Shown: positions 13,394-20,865 of the stretch, piece after piece | How the letters are laid out: each line of letters starts with the position of its first letter | Position numbering within the stretch: the stretch's first letter is position 1 | Assembly: GCA_964390645.1 (NCBI GenBank) | Contig: CAYMLL010000118.1 | Span: 1-20,865 of the forward strand | Direction of reading: 5' to 3' | Source: CAYMLL01 sp964390645 | GTDB taxonomy: Bacteria; Planctomycetota; UBA8108 | Length of the DNA stretch: 20,865 nucleotides | The notes under the pieces: model-generated | What the model was told of the DNA's origin: nothing | Database searches by the model: none | What the model saw: the letters and a program-made list of their open reading frames with translations, nothing else | Position numbers and translations under genes: made by a program

Positions 13394-14635
13394 TCAGAGG
13401 GGCCATTGCGTCGTCAGGCTGCCGGCTGGCCGCTCGTCCTCGACCTGAACGACAACCGGGTCTTCCTGCGGATCGAGGTCCTTCGACGCCACGACGGCGA
13501 CGCGTTGCGAGGCGACACGCAGCACCAGCGCCAGGGCCAGATACGACGACACGAGGCTCGAGCCACCGTAGCTGACGAAAGGCAGCGGCAGCCCGGTGAT
13601 CGGCGTCAGCCCCATCGTCATGCCGATGTTCTGGAAGCTCTGAGCGCCGAAGGCGACACCGACGCCTACGCTGACGAGCCTTCCGAACGGCTCACGCGTA
13701 TGAAGCCCGACCCGGAGGCACAGGAGAACCAGCAGCAGGAAGAGCCCGAGGACGCTCGCCGTGCCGACAAAGCCCCACTCCTCACCGACGACGCTGAAGA
13801 TGAAGTCGGTGTGCTTCGCCGGCAAGTGACCGAGCGCGTTCTGGCTGCCCTTACCCAGCCCGCGCCCGAAGATGCCACCGCTTCCGAGCGCGACCTCCGA
13901 CTGGTCCAGGTGGTAGGCTTCGCGTCCGCGGACCGTCGCATCGCCCTGCTCGAAGAACGCGGTCAGGCGCCGCATCTGGTAGCCGCGCAGAATCGGCATG
14001 CTGTCTCCGAGGAGGTACACGGTCGGCAACGCGACAATACCGAGGAGAGCCACGACGACCAGATAGCGCCGTCGCGCACCCGCGACGAAGAGCATCGCCA
14101 GCAGAACCGGCGGGAACATCAGGCTCGTGCCGAGATCCGGCTGCAGGAGCACGAGTCCCATCGGCACGGACGTCAGGAGCGCCGGAAGGAGAAGCCCGCC
14201 GAGCCGACGCTGGTCCTGGCGATAGCGAAGATAGCGTGCCAGGCAGAGTATCGCGGCGAGCTTCATCAGCTCGCTCGGCTGCACGTCGAAGAGCGCGAAG
14301 CGGAACCAGCGGATCGGTCCTCGGTCGCCGTCGAGAATCTTGCCCGCCAGCAGTGCGCAGAGGACGAGGACGATGATCCCGTAGGCGACGTAGGCGCGCC
14401 GCTCGATCCAGCGGTAGTCGATGCGCACGACGACGAGCAGCGCCAGAAGCGCGACGCCCGCCTTGATCATCTGCTTGCGAGCGACGATGCCTGGAAAGCC
14501 CTCGCCGTCGAGCGTCCCCTGACCCTGAAGAGCCATCGTGCTGTGAACGAAGACGACGCCGATGACGGTCAGCAAGAGGGCCACGAGAAGCAAGTACCAG
14601 CGGGTGGCGGTGGGGGACAGGAGTCCGGCGATCAC
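13394..14635 (-). CDS. rodA: RodA, SEDS peptidoglycan glycosyltransferase
   Basis: A 413-residue polytopic membrane protein of the SEDS family, which polymerises lipid II for side-wall elongation together with PBP2. Family landmarks are RWFRF...VQPSELMKLA, LLQPDLGTSL, GRGLGKGSQ and HTDFIFSVVGEEWGF, whose Asp277 corresponds to the essential loop aspartate (D262 of E. coli RodA), and the C-terminal GLPLPFVSYGGSS. About ten hydrophobic segments are visible. The GTG start overlaps the stop of the upstream mrdA by 4 bp (GTGA), indicating translational coupling. It is the last gene of the mre/mrd cluster. The C-terminal tail of about 30 residues after the last membrane segment is slightly longer than usual. 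Confidence 0.95.
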   Translation of the reverse strand: MIAGLLSPTATRWYLLLVALLLTVIGVVFVHSTMALQGQGTLDGEGFPGIVARKQMIKAGVALLALLVVVRIDYRWIERRAYVAYGIIVLVLCALLAGKILDGDRGPIRWFRFALFDVQPSELMKLAAILCLARYLRYRQDQRRLGGLLLPALLTSVPMGLVLLQPDLGTSLMFPPVLLAMLFVAGARRRYLVVVALLGIVALPTVYLLGDSMPILRGYQMRRLTAFFEQGDATVRGREAYHLDQSEVALGSGGIFGRGLGKGSQNALGHLPAKHTDFIFSVVGEEWGFVGTASVLGLFLLLVLLCLRVGLHTREPFGRLVSVGVGVAFGAQSFQNIGMTMGLTPITGLPLPFVSYGGSSLVSSYLALALVLRVASQRVAVVASKDLDPQEDPVVVQVEDERPAGSLTTQWPL

Positions 14636-16941
14636 CGCTCGACCTCGACGGTGTCACCGAGCGAGGAGTCCAGAAGGCGCGGATCCTCCTTCGCCAGCCA
14701 GTCCAGCAGAACACGCGCGACCGGCGCGCAGGCCTTGCCACCGCCCTGCGGGCTGTCCTCGAGGACGATCGCGAAGGCCCAGGATGGCCGCGGCAGGGGA
14801 CCGAAGCCCGCGAGCCAAGCGTGGTAACGAGTGCCTTGATCCCGGAACTGGGCAGTGCCCGTCTTGCCGGCGAATCTGTAGCGCTCCAGCCCGACATTGT
14901 AGATCGTGCCGTCGACCTGGCTGACGACCAGCTTCAAGGACTCGGTGAGGACCTTGCCGGTGCGCGGGCTCGAGAATTCCAGCGGACGAGGCGCCGCGCG
15001 ATCAACGAGCCACGGCGTCGGCAAGCTGTCACAGCCCGTGGCGACGGCGCCCATCATGCGCGCGACCTGCACCGGTGTCGCTTGCACGTGGCTCTGGCCG
15101 ATCGCGTAGGAGCACAGCCCGGCTTCGCCGTGGATCTCCTGCGGCGCACGCAGGTAGCCGGAATCATGTCGCCCGGAACGCCGCGCGAGATCCAGTCCGG
15201 GCGACTCGCCGAAGCCGAAGCGCCGCGCCCAGGTGTCGAATCGGGTCGTGTCGAGGTGCTTGGCGCCGAGGTAGTAGAAGTAGTTGTTGCACGAGACCGA
15301 GAAGGCCTTGTAGAGGTTGACATCGTGGTGTCCCCAACGGCTTGCGCACCGGAGCTTGAAGGGGCGGGCATCGCCCGAGACACACTCGTACTCGCGCAGC
15401 GGATCCACCTCTCCTTCCCAGGCGTCGCCGTCCTCGAGAGCCGCCGCGGCCGTGACGACCTTGAAGATGGAGCCAGGATCGAGCGCGTGGTAGAACGGCC
15501 GGTGCACCCAGCCGCCCGGCTTCATGTCCGCCCAGCGTCGCTTGATATCCCGAGCGTACTCGACGTCCGAGAGACGATTCGGATCGATGCTCGGGTAGCC
15601 GACCGACGCGAGCACCTCTCCGTCAGGAACGCTCATCAGGACAACGCTCCCCGCGATCGCTCCGAGCTCTCCCGTGCGCTGTCGCACGGCCTCGTGCAGC
15701 AAGGTCTGCAGCTCGGCGTCAATCGTCGTCCGCAAGGTCACTCCATCCCTTGCCCCGAGAGTCGCCAGGACGGAACGCTCGCGCATACCGCTGTCGACCT
15801 GTACCACACGCATGCCGTAAAGCCCGCGCAGTCTCTCCTCGTAGAAGTTCTCCAGACCGTAGACACCGACCCGATCCGTGCGTCGCAACGCGCCCTCGCG
15901 CAACACCGCGAACGCCTCGGCGCTGCGAACTCGCGTCCAGAGATCGAGGAGTCGATCCTGCGACTCGAGATCGTCCACCTGCGTCTTCGTCAACGCGCCG
16001 AGAAAGCCGACCAGGGTGCCGGTCGCCTCACCGAACGGATAGTGGCGCCTGTTGCCATCGACGATCTCGATGCCCGGAAAGAGCTCCGGTCGATACTCGA
16101 TCTGAGTGACGACATCGAGGTGGACGTCCTCGACGAGCAGCCAGGAGTCCTCGAGATACGCACGCCTCGCGTTGCGCTCCTTGCTGAGACAGATCGCCTC
16201 CTCGACGCCGGCCTCTCGATCCCGCTTGACGTAGTTGGCCACCCATGCATCGATACGATCGAGAGCACGCTCGACGCCTGCATCGAGCGTGTCGAACGAC
16301 GTTCTCGTTCCGAGCAGCCCGTCGAGACGAGCGAGCGTTCTCTCCAGGCGCATCACTGTCGACGGACGGAACCACATCTCGTAACGCGCGAGATCATCGT
16401 CGGGATTCCCGGGCTCCTCGAGCCGACGGGTACTCGACGACTCCGACGACCGTCGCAGCGAGAAGCCTCGCTGGAAAATCTCGCGCGAGCGCAGGCGCCG
16501 TCGGATCTGCCGTGCAGCGCGGGCGGGGATACCCTCGACGAGCAGCAGCTCGTCGTCGACATCGTCCACTCCGCTCAGCGGGCGCGCCATCGCCTCGGAC
16601 GCGAGCCCTCGTAGATGCCGCTCGACGTCATGAGCCGGTGGGAACGCCTCGAGCTTCGCGAGCTCCTCGCAGAGCACTTCGATGACGACGTAGCGCGGGT
16701 TCAGATCGCTGTAGGTGAAGTGAAGATCAAAGACGGCGCGGTTCGCGGCGAGCACCCGACCCTTGCGGTCGACGATCAGCCCTCGCGTCGGCGCGACGCG
16801 AACGAGCTTCGCATGCTCGGCTCGGATCCGCCACAGGAGCTGCGTATCGGAGTCGACCTGCAGTGACCACAGCCGGCCGAGAATCACCAGGACCGGGAGG
16901 GTCGAAAGCACCATGAGAACTCTCAGTCTCGTGCGGACCAT
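14632..16941 (-). CDS. mrdA: Penicillin-binding protein 2 (elongasome transpeptidase)
   Basis: A 769-residue class B PBP that crosslinks side-wall peptidoglycan with RodA. One N-terminal membrane segment (about 6-22) is followed by a dimerisation/pedestal region starting RGLIVDRKGRVLAANRAVF (53-71). The transpeptidase domain has all three active-site motifs: SxxK as S491-I-F-K494, SxN as S550-C-N552 and K693-T-G-T696. It is about 130 residues longer than E. coli PBP2. The extra length lies mainly between roughly 105 and 270 in a charged, probably helical region of the pedestal. The ATG at 16941 has GGAG 8 nt upstream. It begins 45 bp after mreD and overlaps rodA by 4 bp. Confidence 0.94.
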   Translation of the reverse strand: MVRTRLRVLMVLSTLPVLVILGRLWSLQVDSDTQLLWRIRAEHAKLVRVAPTRGLIVDRKGRVLAANRAVFDLHFTYSDLNPRYVVIEVLCEELAKLEAFPPAHDVERHLRGLASEAMARPLSGVDDVDDELLLVEGIPARAARQIRRRLRSREIFQRGFSLRRSSESSSTRRLEEPGNPDDDLARYEMWFRPSTVMRLERTLARLDGLLGTRTSFDTLDAGVERALDRIDAWVANYVKRDREAGVEEAICLSKERNARRAYLEDSWLLVEDVHLDVVTQIEYRPELFPGIEIVDGNRRHYPFGEATGTLVGFLGALTKTQVDDLESQDRLLDLWTRVRSAEAFAVLREGALRRTDRVGVYGLENFYEERLRGLYGMRVVQVDSGMRERSVLATLGARDGVTLRTTIDAELQTLLHEAVRQRTGELGAIAGSVVLMSVPDGEVLASVGYPSIDPNRLSDVEYARDIKRRWADMKPGGWVHRPFYHALDPGSIFKVVTAAAALEDGDAWEGEVDPLREYECVSGDARPFKLRCASRWGHHDVNLYKAFSVSCNNYFYYLGAKHLDTTRFDTWARRFGFGESPGLDLARRSGRHDSGYLRAPQEIHGEAGLCSYAIGQSHVQATPVQVARMMGAVATGCDSLPTPWLVDRAAPRPLEFSSPRTGKVLTESLKLVVSQVDGTIYNVGLERYRFAGKTGTAQFRDQGTRYHAWLAGFGPLPRPSWAFAIVLEDSPQGGGKACAPVARVLLDWLAKEDPRLLDSSLGDTVEVER

Positions 16942-16986
16942 GGTCCGATCTCCCGACGGTCTGCCGCACCGGTCACGCGTGTCGCC

Positions 16987-17544
16987 TCACGAGAACCTTC
17001 CGCCCCATTTCGATCGTTGGCGCCCCGAGCGACCACGAAAATCTCCCCGTCGCGGCAGCGTCGGTGCGATCACGAAGCGGCGCAGAACCGGCAACGCGGT
17101 CAGGGCGAAGATCAGAGTGTACAGCGCGACAAACGGCAGGTGAGTGGCAGGCGGCTGGCGGCCGGACAGCAGCCAGAGAAGAAGCGGGCGTATCGTCAAT
17201 CCCACGACGATTCCTACCGTCAACAGCACGACACCATGTAGCACGGCATCACCGGAGCCGCCACGGATACCGTGAGCGCGCCCCGATCCCTGCTGGACGA
17301 CGAGGACGACGACGATCATCGCCACCAGATGGCAGCCGAAGGGGGCGATCGACAGCAGATCGAAGAGCACGCCAGCACAGACGGTGGCGATCCAGGTCGC
17401 GGGTCCGGGCGCCTCGAGCGCGTACACGGCGAGCACGACGAGGACGAAGTCCGGTCGCACACCCGCGAGCTCGTAGTAGGGAGCGGTCAGAGCCTGGAAG
17501 AAGACGGTGAGAATGGCGATGAGCACGAGCCGAAGAGCGATCAA
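16987..17544 (-). CDS. mreD: Rod-shape-determining protein MreD
   Basis: A 185-residue hydrophobic protein with about five predicted membrane helices, in the mreC-mreD-mrdA order typical of rod-shape operons. The sequence RPDFVLVVLAVYAL followed by GVLFDLLSIAPFGCHL is the recognisable MreD pattern (cytoplasmic loop and G-x-x-x-D...PxG helix). It starts at a TTG that overlaps the mreC stop by 4 bp (TTGA), with GGGAG 7 nt upstream, so translation is probably coupled to mreC. The basic C-terminal tail (about 25 residues, RRGDFRGRSGRQRS) extends past the last helix. Identification leans partly on position. Confidence 0.88.
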   Translation of the reverse strand: MIALRLVLIAILTVFFQALTAPYYELAGVRPDFVLVVLAVYALEAPGPATWIATVCAGVLFDLLSIAPFGCHLVAMIVVVLVVQQGSGRAHGIRGGSGDAVLHGVVLLTVGIVVGLTIRPLLLWLLSGRQPPATHLPFVALYTLIFALTALPVLRRFVIAPTLPRRGDFRGRSGRQRSKWGGRFS

Positions 17545-18491
17545 CGGCTCTCTCCCGCCGTCAGCACGGCGAACTCCACCCGCGTTCGATCCACGACGAC
17601 GACGACGCGCTCCAGAAAGGCCGGATCGAGCGCGGCTCGCACCAGACTCTTGCCGCCAACCCGCGACGCGTCCGCCCCGGGCACCGTCTCACCGATGAGA
17701 ATTCCTGGAGGAAACACACCGTCGTTGCCGGCCGTGACCACCTCGACGCCTGTAGAGAGGGCACCCGCCCCGAGGCCGGCGCCGGCGCTCTCGACGACAC
17801 GGGTGTCCGGCTCCGAGTCACGGGTCCGGTGGTGCACCTCGAGCAAGGCGTGACCCTCCCCGTCCGCAAGTCCGGTTCCCCAGAGCATGCCGGTGACATC
17901 GCCGACGCGGAACCGCACGCGAAAAAGTGGGTCGCGGAGCGACTGTACACGGGCGATCGAGAAGCCGGCGGGCGAAGGAACGAGACGACCGACGAGATGC
18001 TTGCCGGAGACGACCGCGCAGCTCACACGCGGAATCTCCGAGCCGTGGGCCCGGAGACCCGCGAGGGGGGCGAGCGGCTGGACATTCCCGCCCTCTTCAA
18101 CCGCGCGAAGAGGCTCTCGGCGCGGCTGAAACGACAGCCAGAGCGCATGACGACGCGGCGACGGGTCCGAGAAGCCGACGATGTCGGCCCCGACGGCGCG
18201 AAAGCGCGCGGCGAAGTCGTCGCTGGACGCGCCGTCGGCCTCGACAACGGCGCCGACCACGTCGCGCAGCGACTCCAGTCGGGCGTGGGCCTCGCGCAGC
18301 TCGTCGCGCGTGGCGGCGAGCTCGGCACGCAACACCTCGGCGTCCCGCAGCGGCGTTCGACGCGAGGCCGCCCCCAGCCAGTCGCGAAAGCCGGTGTGAT
18401 CCCGGACGAGACGCAGCGCGGGAGGCACCAGCAGCAGAACGAGGAACAGGACCTCGGCCACAGCGATGCCACCGGGACGCCGCGCACGCAC
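17541..18491 (-). CDS. mreC: Rod-shape-determining protein MreC
   Basis: A 316-residue bitopic protein that links cytoplasmic MreB to the periplasmic PBP2-RodA machinery. It has an N-terminal membrane anchor (about 9-28), a coiled coil (about 47-85, LRAELAATRDELREAHARL) and a beta-rich periplasmic domain ending in the family pattern GVEVVTAGNDGVFPPGILIG...LDPAFLERVVVVV. Sequence conservation in the first beta domain is low, so the call rests on architecture, the C-terminal motif and its place between mreB and mreD. It starts at a GTG with GGTGGAG 4 nt upstream; a 99-bp gap separates it from mreB, so a local promoter is possible. Confidence 0.9.
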   Translation of the reverse strand: MRARRPGGIAVAEVLFLVLLLVPPALRLVRDHTGFRDWLGAASRRTPLRDAEVLRAELAATRDELREAHARLESLRDVVGAVVEADGASSDDFAARFRAVGADIVGFSDPSPRRHALWLSFQPRREPLRAVEEGGNVQPLAPLAGLRAHGSEIPRVSCAVVSGKHLVGRLVPSPAGFSIARVQSLRDPLFRVRFRVGDVTGMLWGTGLADGEGHALLEVHHRTRDSEPDTRVVESAGAGLGAGALSTGVEVVTAGNDGVFPPGILIGETVPGADASRVGGKSLVRAALDPAFLERVVVVVDRTRVEFAVLTAGESR

Positions 18492-18590
18492 GATGCTCCA
18501 CCCTCTCTTCGAGACTTCCTTTCGAGTCGCTCGGCCGGGCGGCCGCGCTCAACGAAGGGCATTCTAACGGGAAGACGTGCCGATGGTCGC

Positions 18591-19643
18591 CTACAAATCG
18601 TCCTCGGCGCTCTCCAGGATCGGCTCGAACTCCTCGAAATGCTCGAGGAAGACCCCGAGTCCGCGAACCACCGTGTTCGTCGGATCGTCGTCGACACAGA
18701 CAGGAAGCCCGGTCTCCTGTGCCAGCAGCTCGGCGAGCCCCGGAAGCAGCGCTCCACCGCCGCAGAGCGTCATCCCGGTGTCGAGAAGGTCACCGGCCAG
18801 CTCCGGGCCGAGGCGCTCGAGGGTCGCCCGCACACCGTCAACGACCTCGTCGATCGGCTCACGCAACGCCTCCCGCACCTCGATCGAGTTGATCGCGACC
18901 TTACGGGGTACGCCGGCCAGGAGCTCGCGTCCGCGCACCTGCATCTCCGCCTCCTCGACCGCCGGGTAGGCCGAGCCGAGGGTCACCTTGATCTCCTCGG
19001 CCGTGCTCTGCCCGATCAGGATGTTGAAGCTCTTGCGCAGGTAGGTCGAGATCGCGTCGTTCATCGTGTCGCCACCGACCCGGAGGCTCCGCGACTCTAC
19101 GACATCCGCGAGAGCGAGCACCGAGATGTCCGTCGTGCCAGCGCCGATGTCGACGATCATCTGCCCCCGCGCCTCGTGAATCGGCAGGCCGGCCCCGACC
19201 CCGGCGGCTCGGGGCTGCTCGACCAGGTAGACCTGTCGCGCACCGGCGCGCTCCGCCGCGTTGAAGATCGCGCGCTTCTCCACGACCGTGATCCCCGTCG
19301 GCGTGTTGATCAGGAGACGTGGCCGCACCCAGCGGCGTCGGTTGTGCGCACGCCGGATCAGGGAGTTGAGCAGCGCCTCGGTCATGTCGAAGTCGGCGAT
19401 GACGCCGTCTCGCAGCGGACGAACGACCTCGATCGACAGCGGCGCACGACCGAGCATGTCCTTGGCCGACTGGCCGACCGCCATACCGCCGTCGAGCACC
19501 TGATGCGTACCCTTTTTCACCGCGACGACCGTCGGGCCGCGGTGCACGACGCCCCTACCTCGCACGCAGACGCGGGTGTTCTCCGTCCCCAGGTCGAAGC
19601 CCATGTCCGAGGAGAACAGCCCGAAGAGCCTGGAAACCACCAT
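18591..19643 (-). CDS. mreB: Actin-like rod-shape protein MreB
   Basis: A 350-residue MreB, the membrane-associated actin homologue that orients the elongasome. Visible: a short amphipathic N-terminus (MVVSRLFGLFSSD), phosphate-1 motif FDLGTENT (16-23), the phosphate-2 region MIVDIGAGTTDISVLAL and the adenosine motif GMTLCGGGALLPGLAELLA. The frame extends 25 codons upstream, but the ATG at 19643 gives the family's normal N-terminus and has GAGG 5 nt upstream. Small departures from consensus: DLGTEN for the common DLGTAN, and AAGVGAGLPI where others have AAAIGAGLPV. It heads the mre/mrd cluster. A strong inverted repeat lies 55-101 bp before the start. Confidence 0.97.
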   Translation of the reverse strand: MVVSRLFGLFSSDMGFDLGTENTRVCVRGRGVVHRGPTVVAVKKGTHQVLDGGMAVGQSAKDMLGRAPLSIEVVRPLRDGVIADFDMTEALLNSLIRRAHNRRRWVRPRLLINTPTGITVVEKRAIFNAAERAGARQVYLVEQPRAAGVGAGLPIHEARGQMIVDIGAGTTDISVLALADVVESRSLRVGGDTMNDAISTYLRKSFNILIGQSTAEEIKVTLGSAYPAVEEAEMQVRGRELLAGVPRKVAINSIEVREALREPIDEVVDGVRATLERLGPELAGDLLDTGMTLCGGGALLPGLAELLAQETGLPVCVDDDPTNTVVRGLGVFLEHFEEFEPILESAEDDL

Positions 19644-19697
19644 CGCGACCTCGATCCGGGAAACCGCAGCCGCTCGTCGGAGATATGCCACGATGAG

Positions 19698-19744
19698 CGA
19701 ACCCGCGGTTCCCGGCACCGATTCTGCGGGGAAACGCGGGTTCG
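19698..19744. repeat. Long inverted repeat in the mreB leader
   Basis: CGAACCCGCG (19698-19707) and CGCGGGTTCG (19735-19744) are perfect 10-bp arms. Inside them, after one mismatch, TTCCC and GGGAA add five more pairs, giving a roughly 15-bp stem with a 15-nt loop. It lies 55-101 bp before the mreB ATG. No T-tract follows on either strand, so it is not an ordinary intrinsic terminator; a leader structure or mRNA-processing hairpin is likelier. Confidence 0.65.
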
Positions 19745-19828
19745 TTCAAGTCACTGCTTCAAGTCCGCCGTCAGAAGCGGACGCCGGAACGCCGCGGATC
19801 AGGACCCGTGCGGCCCCCGATTCACGGA

Positions 19829-20396
19829 TCAGAAGTCGTCCTCCGACGAGCCATCGTCGGACGAGTCATCGTCGAATGAGTCATCGTCGGACGAGTCATC
19901 GTCGGACGAGTCATCGTCGGACGAGTCATCGTCGGACGAGTCATCGTNNNNNNNNNNNNNNNNNNNNNNNNNNNNNNNNNNNNNNNNNNNNNNNNNNNNN
20001 NNNNNNNNNNNNNNNNNNNNNNNNNNNNNNNNNNNNNNNNNNNNNNNCGGACGAGTCACCGTCGGACGAGTCACCGTCGGACGAGTCACCGTCGTCGTCG
20101 GACGGATCGCTGTCGCCAGTAATCTCGCGAGCCGCGTCGAGATCGTCGGGGAAGAGCTCCGTCTGCTTGAGGATCTTCTTGACGAGGTCGTCGAGGGCGT
20201 CGTTGTCGTCGTCAACGCGCAGGATCTTCGCCTGAACCTTCTCGCTGGCACTCCAGTCGGCGCGGATCTGCGAAAGCTCGGCGATCTGCAGCGCGATGGC
20301 TCCGAGAATCGCGAGGATGGAGACCGCGAGGCAGCTGGAGGCGAGGGGACTCGTGTCCCGTTTCTCGATAATCTCTTCGGTCGGGTTGGTCGCCAT
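19829..20396 (-). CDS. Single-TM protein with Asp/Ser-rich repeat tail (interrupted by gap)
   Basis: I do not recognise a characterised family. The ATG at 20396 has GGAGAG about 6 nt upstream. Residues 18-39 (LASSCLAVSILAILGAIALQIA) form one membrane helix after a short charged N-terminus. A mixed-charge helical segment follows to about 92, then an acidic tail of 5-residue repeats, DGDSS before the gap and DDSSD after it, ending SSEDDF. The tail is encoded by a 15-bp tandem repeat broken by 100 N. As drawn, the two sides fall in different frames, but the gap length is nominal and the repeat phase matches, so I treat it as one gene. The tail resembles acidic Ser-Asp stalks of surface proteins, or a cation-binding or spacer region. 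It starts 14 bp after the coiled-coil gene and is probably cotranscribed with it. Confidence 0.65.
19845..20092. repeat. 15-bp coding tandem repeat with assembly gap
   Basis: Units of GACGAGTCATCGTCG (+ strand) run from 19845 to the gap, six full copies plus a partial one, with minor changes (GACGAGCC, AATGAGTC). After the gap three copies carry CACC for CATC, which changes one Asp to Gly in the minus-strand protein. The unit is a multiple of 3 and keeps the reading frame. Confidence 0.9.
19948..20047. other. Assembly gap (100 N) inside the 15-bp repeat
   Basis: Exactly 100 N, a placeholder of unknown true length, with the same 15-bp repeat on both sides. Confidence 0.97.
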
Positions 20397-20410
20397 GTTG
20401 CTCTCTCCGC

Positions 20411-20865
20411 TCAGTTGATCCGAGTCGTCGCGCGATCACCCTGCCGGATATCGCCGCCGGCGGCGGTGAAAAGAACGCGAGCGCCCGCGAGATTCTCGAA
20501 GACCTTGTGGACGCGAACCTTGCCGACGAACTGATCTTCCCGGTAGACCGTGAACTCGTAGCCCTCCTTGACCTCATCCTTCTTNNNNNNNNNNGACCGA
20601 GAGAACAACGAGGCTGAGGTTGGAGTCGACCTCCTCGATAAGAGCGTCGATCGGCGGCGCCACGAGGCCGCTGAGAATCGCCTCGATGCCGTCCTTGCCG
20701 AGCTTCTTCTCGATCGCGCCGTAGGCGAGTTCGAGGGACTCGTACCTGTCCGTCGTGTCCTGAAGGGCGACGCGAGCGTCACGCAGCTCACGCTGCGTCT
20801 CGTCGAGGACACTCATGATTAGGAAGCGCACCGCGGTCGCGACCATATGCAGCTCCACCGCCACC
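20411..20865 (-). CDS. Coiled-coil envelope-type protein ending GDRATTRIN (5' partial, small gap)
   Basis: The gene runs off the right edge, so its N-terminus is missing. The visible part starts with a helical, heptad-rich stretch (VLDETQRELRDARVALQDT, YESLELAYGAIEKKL). A small beta-rich C-terminal domain follows: VDSNLSLVVLSV, gap, KKDEVKEGYEFTVYREDQFV, GKVRVHKVFENLAGARVLF, GDRATTRIN. I recall similar proteins of unknown function in planctomycetes, usually with an N-terminal membrane anchor; this is memory, not a search. The 10-N run at 20585-20594 puts the two halves out of frame as drawn, but both sides are plainly the same protein, so the real gap must be a multiple of 3 (for example 9 or 12 nt). 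It ends 14 bp before the Asp/Ser-repeat gene. Confidence 0.7.
20585..20594. other. Small assembly gap (10 N) inside a gene
   Basis: Ten N between VVLSV and KKDEV of the coiled-coil protein. Reading frames on the two sides agree only if the true length is a multiple of 3. Confidence 0.95.

Noticed and set aside
12611..14827. Long + strand open frame (738 codons) opposite the activator and rodA genes
   Set aside because: It is the antisense of two convincingly coding genes; composition is Arg/His/Glu-rich without motifs. Long antisense frames are expected at this GC content.
17829..20534. Long + strand open frame (901 codons) across mreC, mreB and the repeat gene
   Set aside because: Antisense of known genes and crosses an N gap; no recognisable domain.

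Overview
This is a GC-rich bacterial chromosome segment, most likely from a Planctomycetota-like lineage or another dockerin-rich, uncultured phylum. That placement is an inference. It rests on a secreted protein with two planctomycete-style dockerin modules, an ASPIC/UnbV repeat protein, a PPi-type phosphofructokinase, and a coiled-coil protein ending in GDRATTRIN of a kind I associate with planctomycetes. Three runs of N (100, 100 and 10) show a draft scaffold. The two 100-N runs sit inside tandem repeats.

Layout. Positions 1-1194 (+) hold the 3' part of a VCBS/FG-GAP protein with an ASPIC/UnbV domain. Positions 1175-4521 (-) are a three-gene operon: PPi-phosphofructokinase, an MGT-like glycosyltransferase and a 4-hydroxy-2-oxoglutarate aldolase-like enzyme. 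Positions 4522-6086 are a 1.5-kb gene-free stretch with a sigma-54 promoter, a structured RNA with terminator, a second orphan terminator and a 17-bp tandem array across an assembly gap. Positions 6087-7373 (-) encode an exported dockerin/cohesin-like protein. Positions 7374-7924 are a second gene-free stretch with a 12-bp-arm palindrome, a second sigma-54 promoter and a second structured RNA with terminator. Positions 7925-13249 (-) encode one 1774-residue protein: Ser/Thr kinase, AAA ATPase, TPR-like repeats, GAF-like region, sigma-54 activator AAA+ domain and Fis-type HTH. Positions 13394-19643 (-) are the rod-shape cluster mreB-mreC-mreD-mrdA-rodA. Upstream of it lie a one-TM protein with an Asp/Ser repeat tail and a truncated coiled-coil protein running off the right edge.

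The most interesting feature is a possible sigma-54 small-RNA module. The only two sizeable gene-free stretches each contain a near-consensus -24/-12 promoter on the + strand. Each promoter is followed within 170-275 bp by hairpins and a textbook intrinsic terminator, with no convincing ORF. The second RNA ends directly against the 3' end of the kinase-linked sigma-54 activator, and a perfect palindrome lies where an activator enhancer would be expected. The arrangement recalls LuxO-Qrr of vibrios, but the activator is fused to a Hanks-type kinase and an ATPase/TPR module, and I recognise neither RNA. Both RNAs have pyrimidine-rich segments, outside the hairpins I drew, that could pair with GGAG-type ribosome-binding sites.

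The mre/mrd genes would work together in side-wall peptidoglycan synthesis. The link between them and the regulatory module is positional only.
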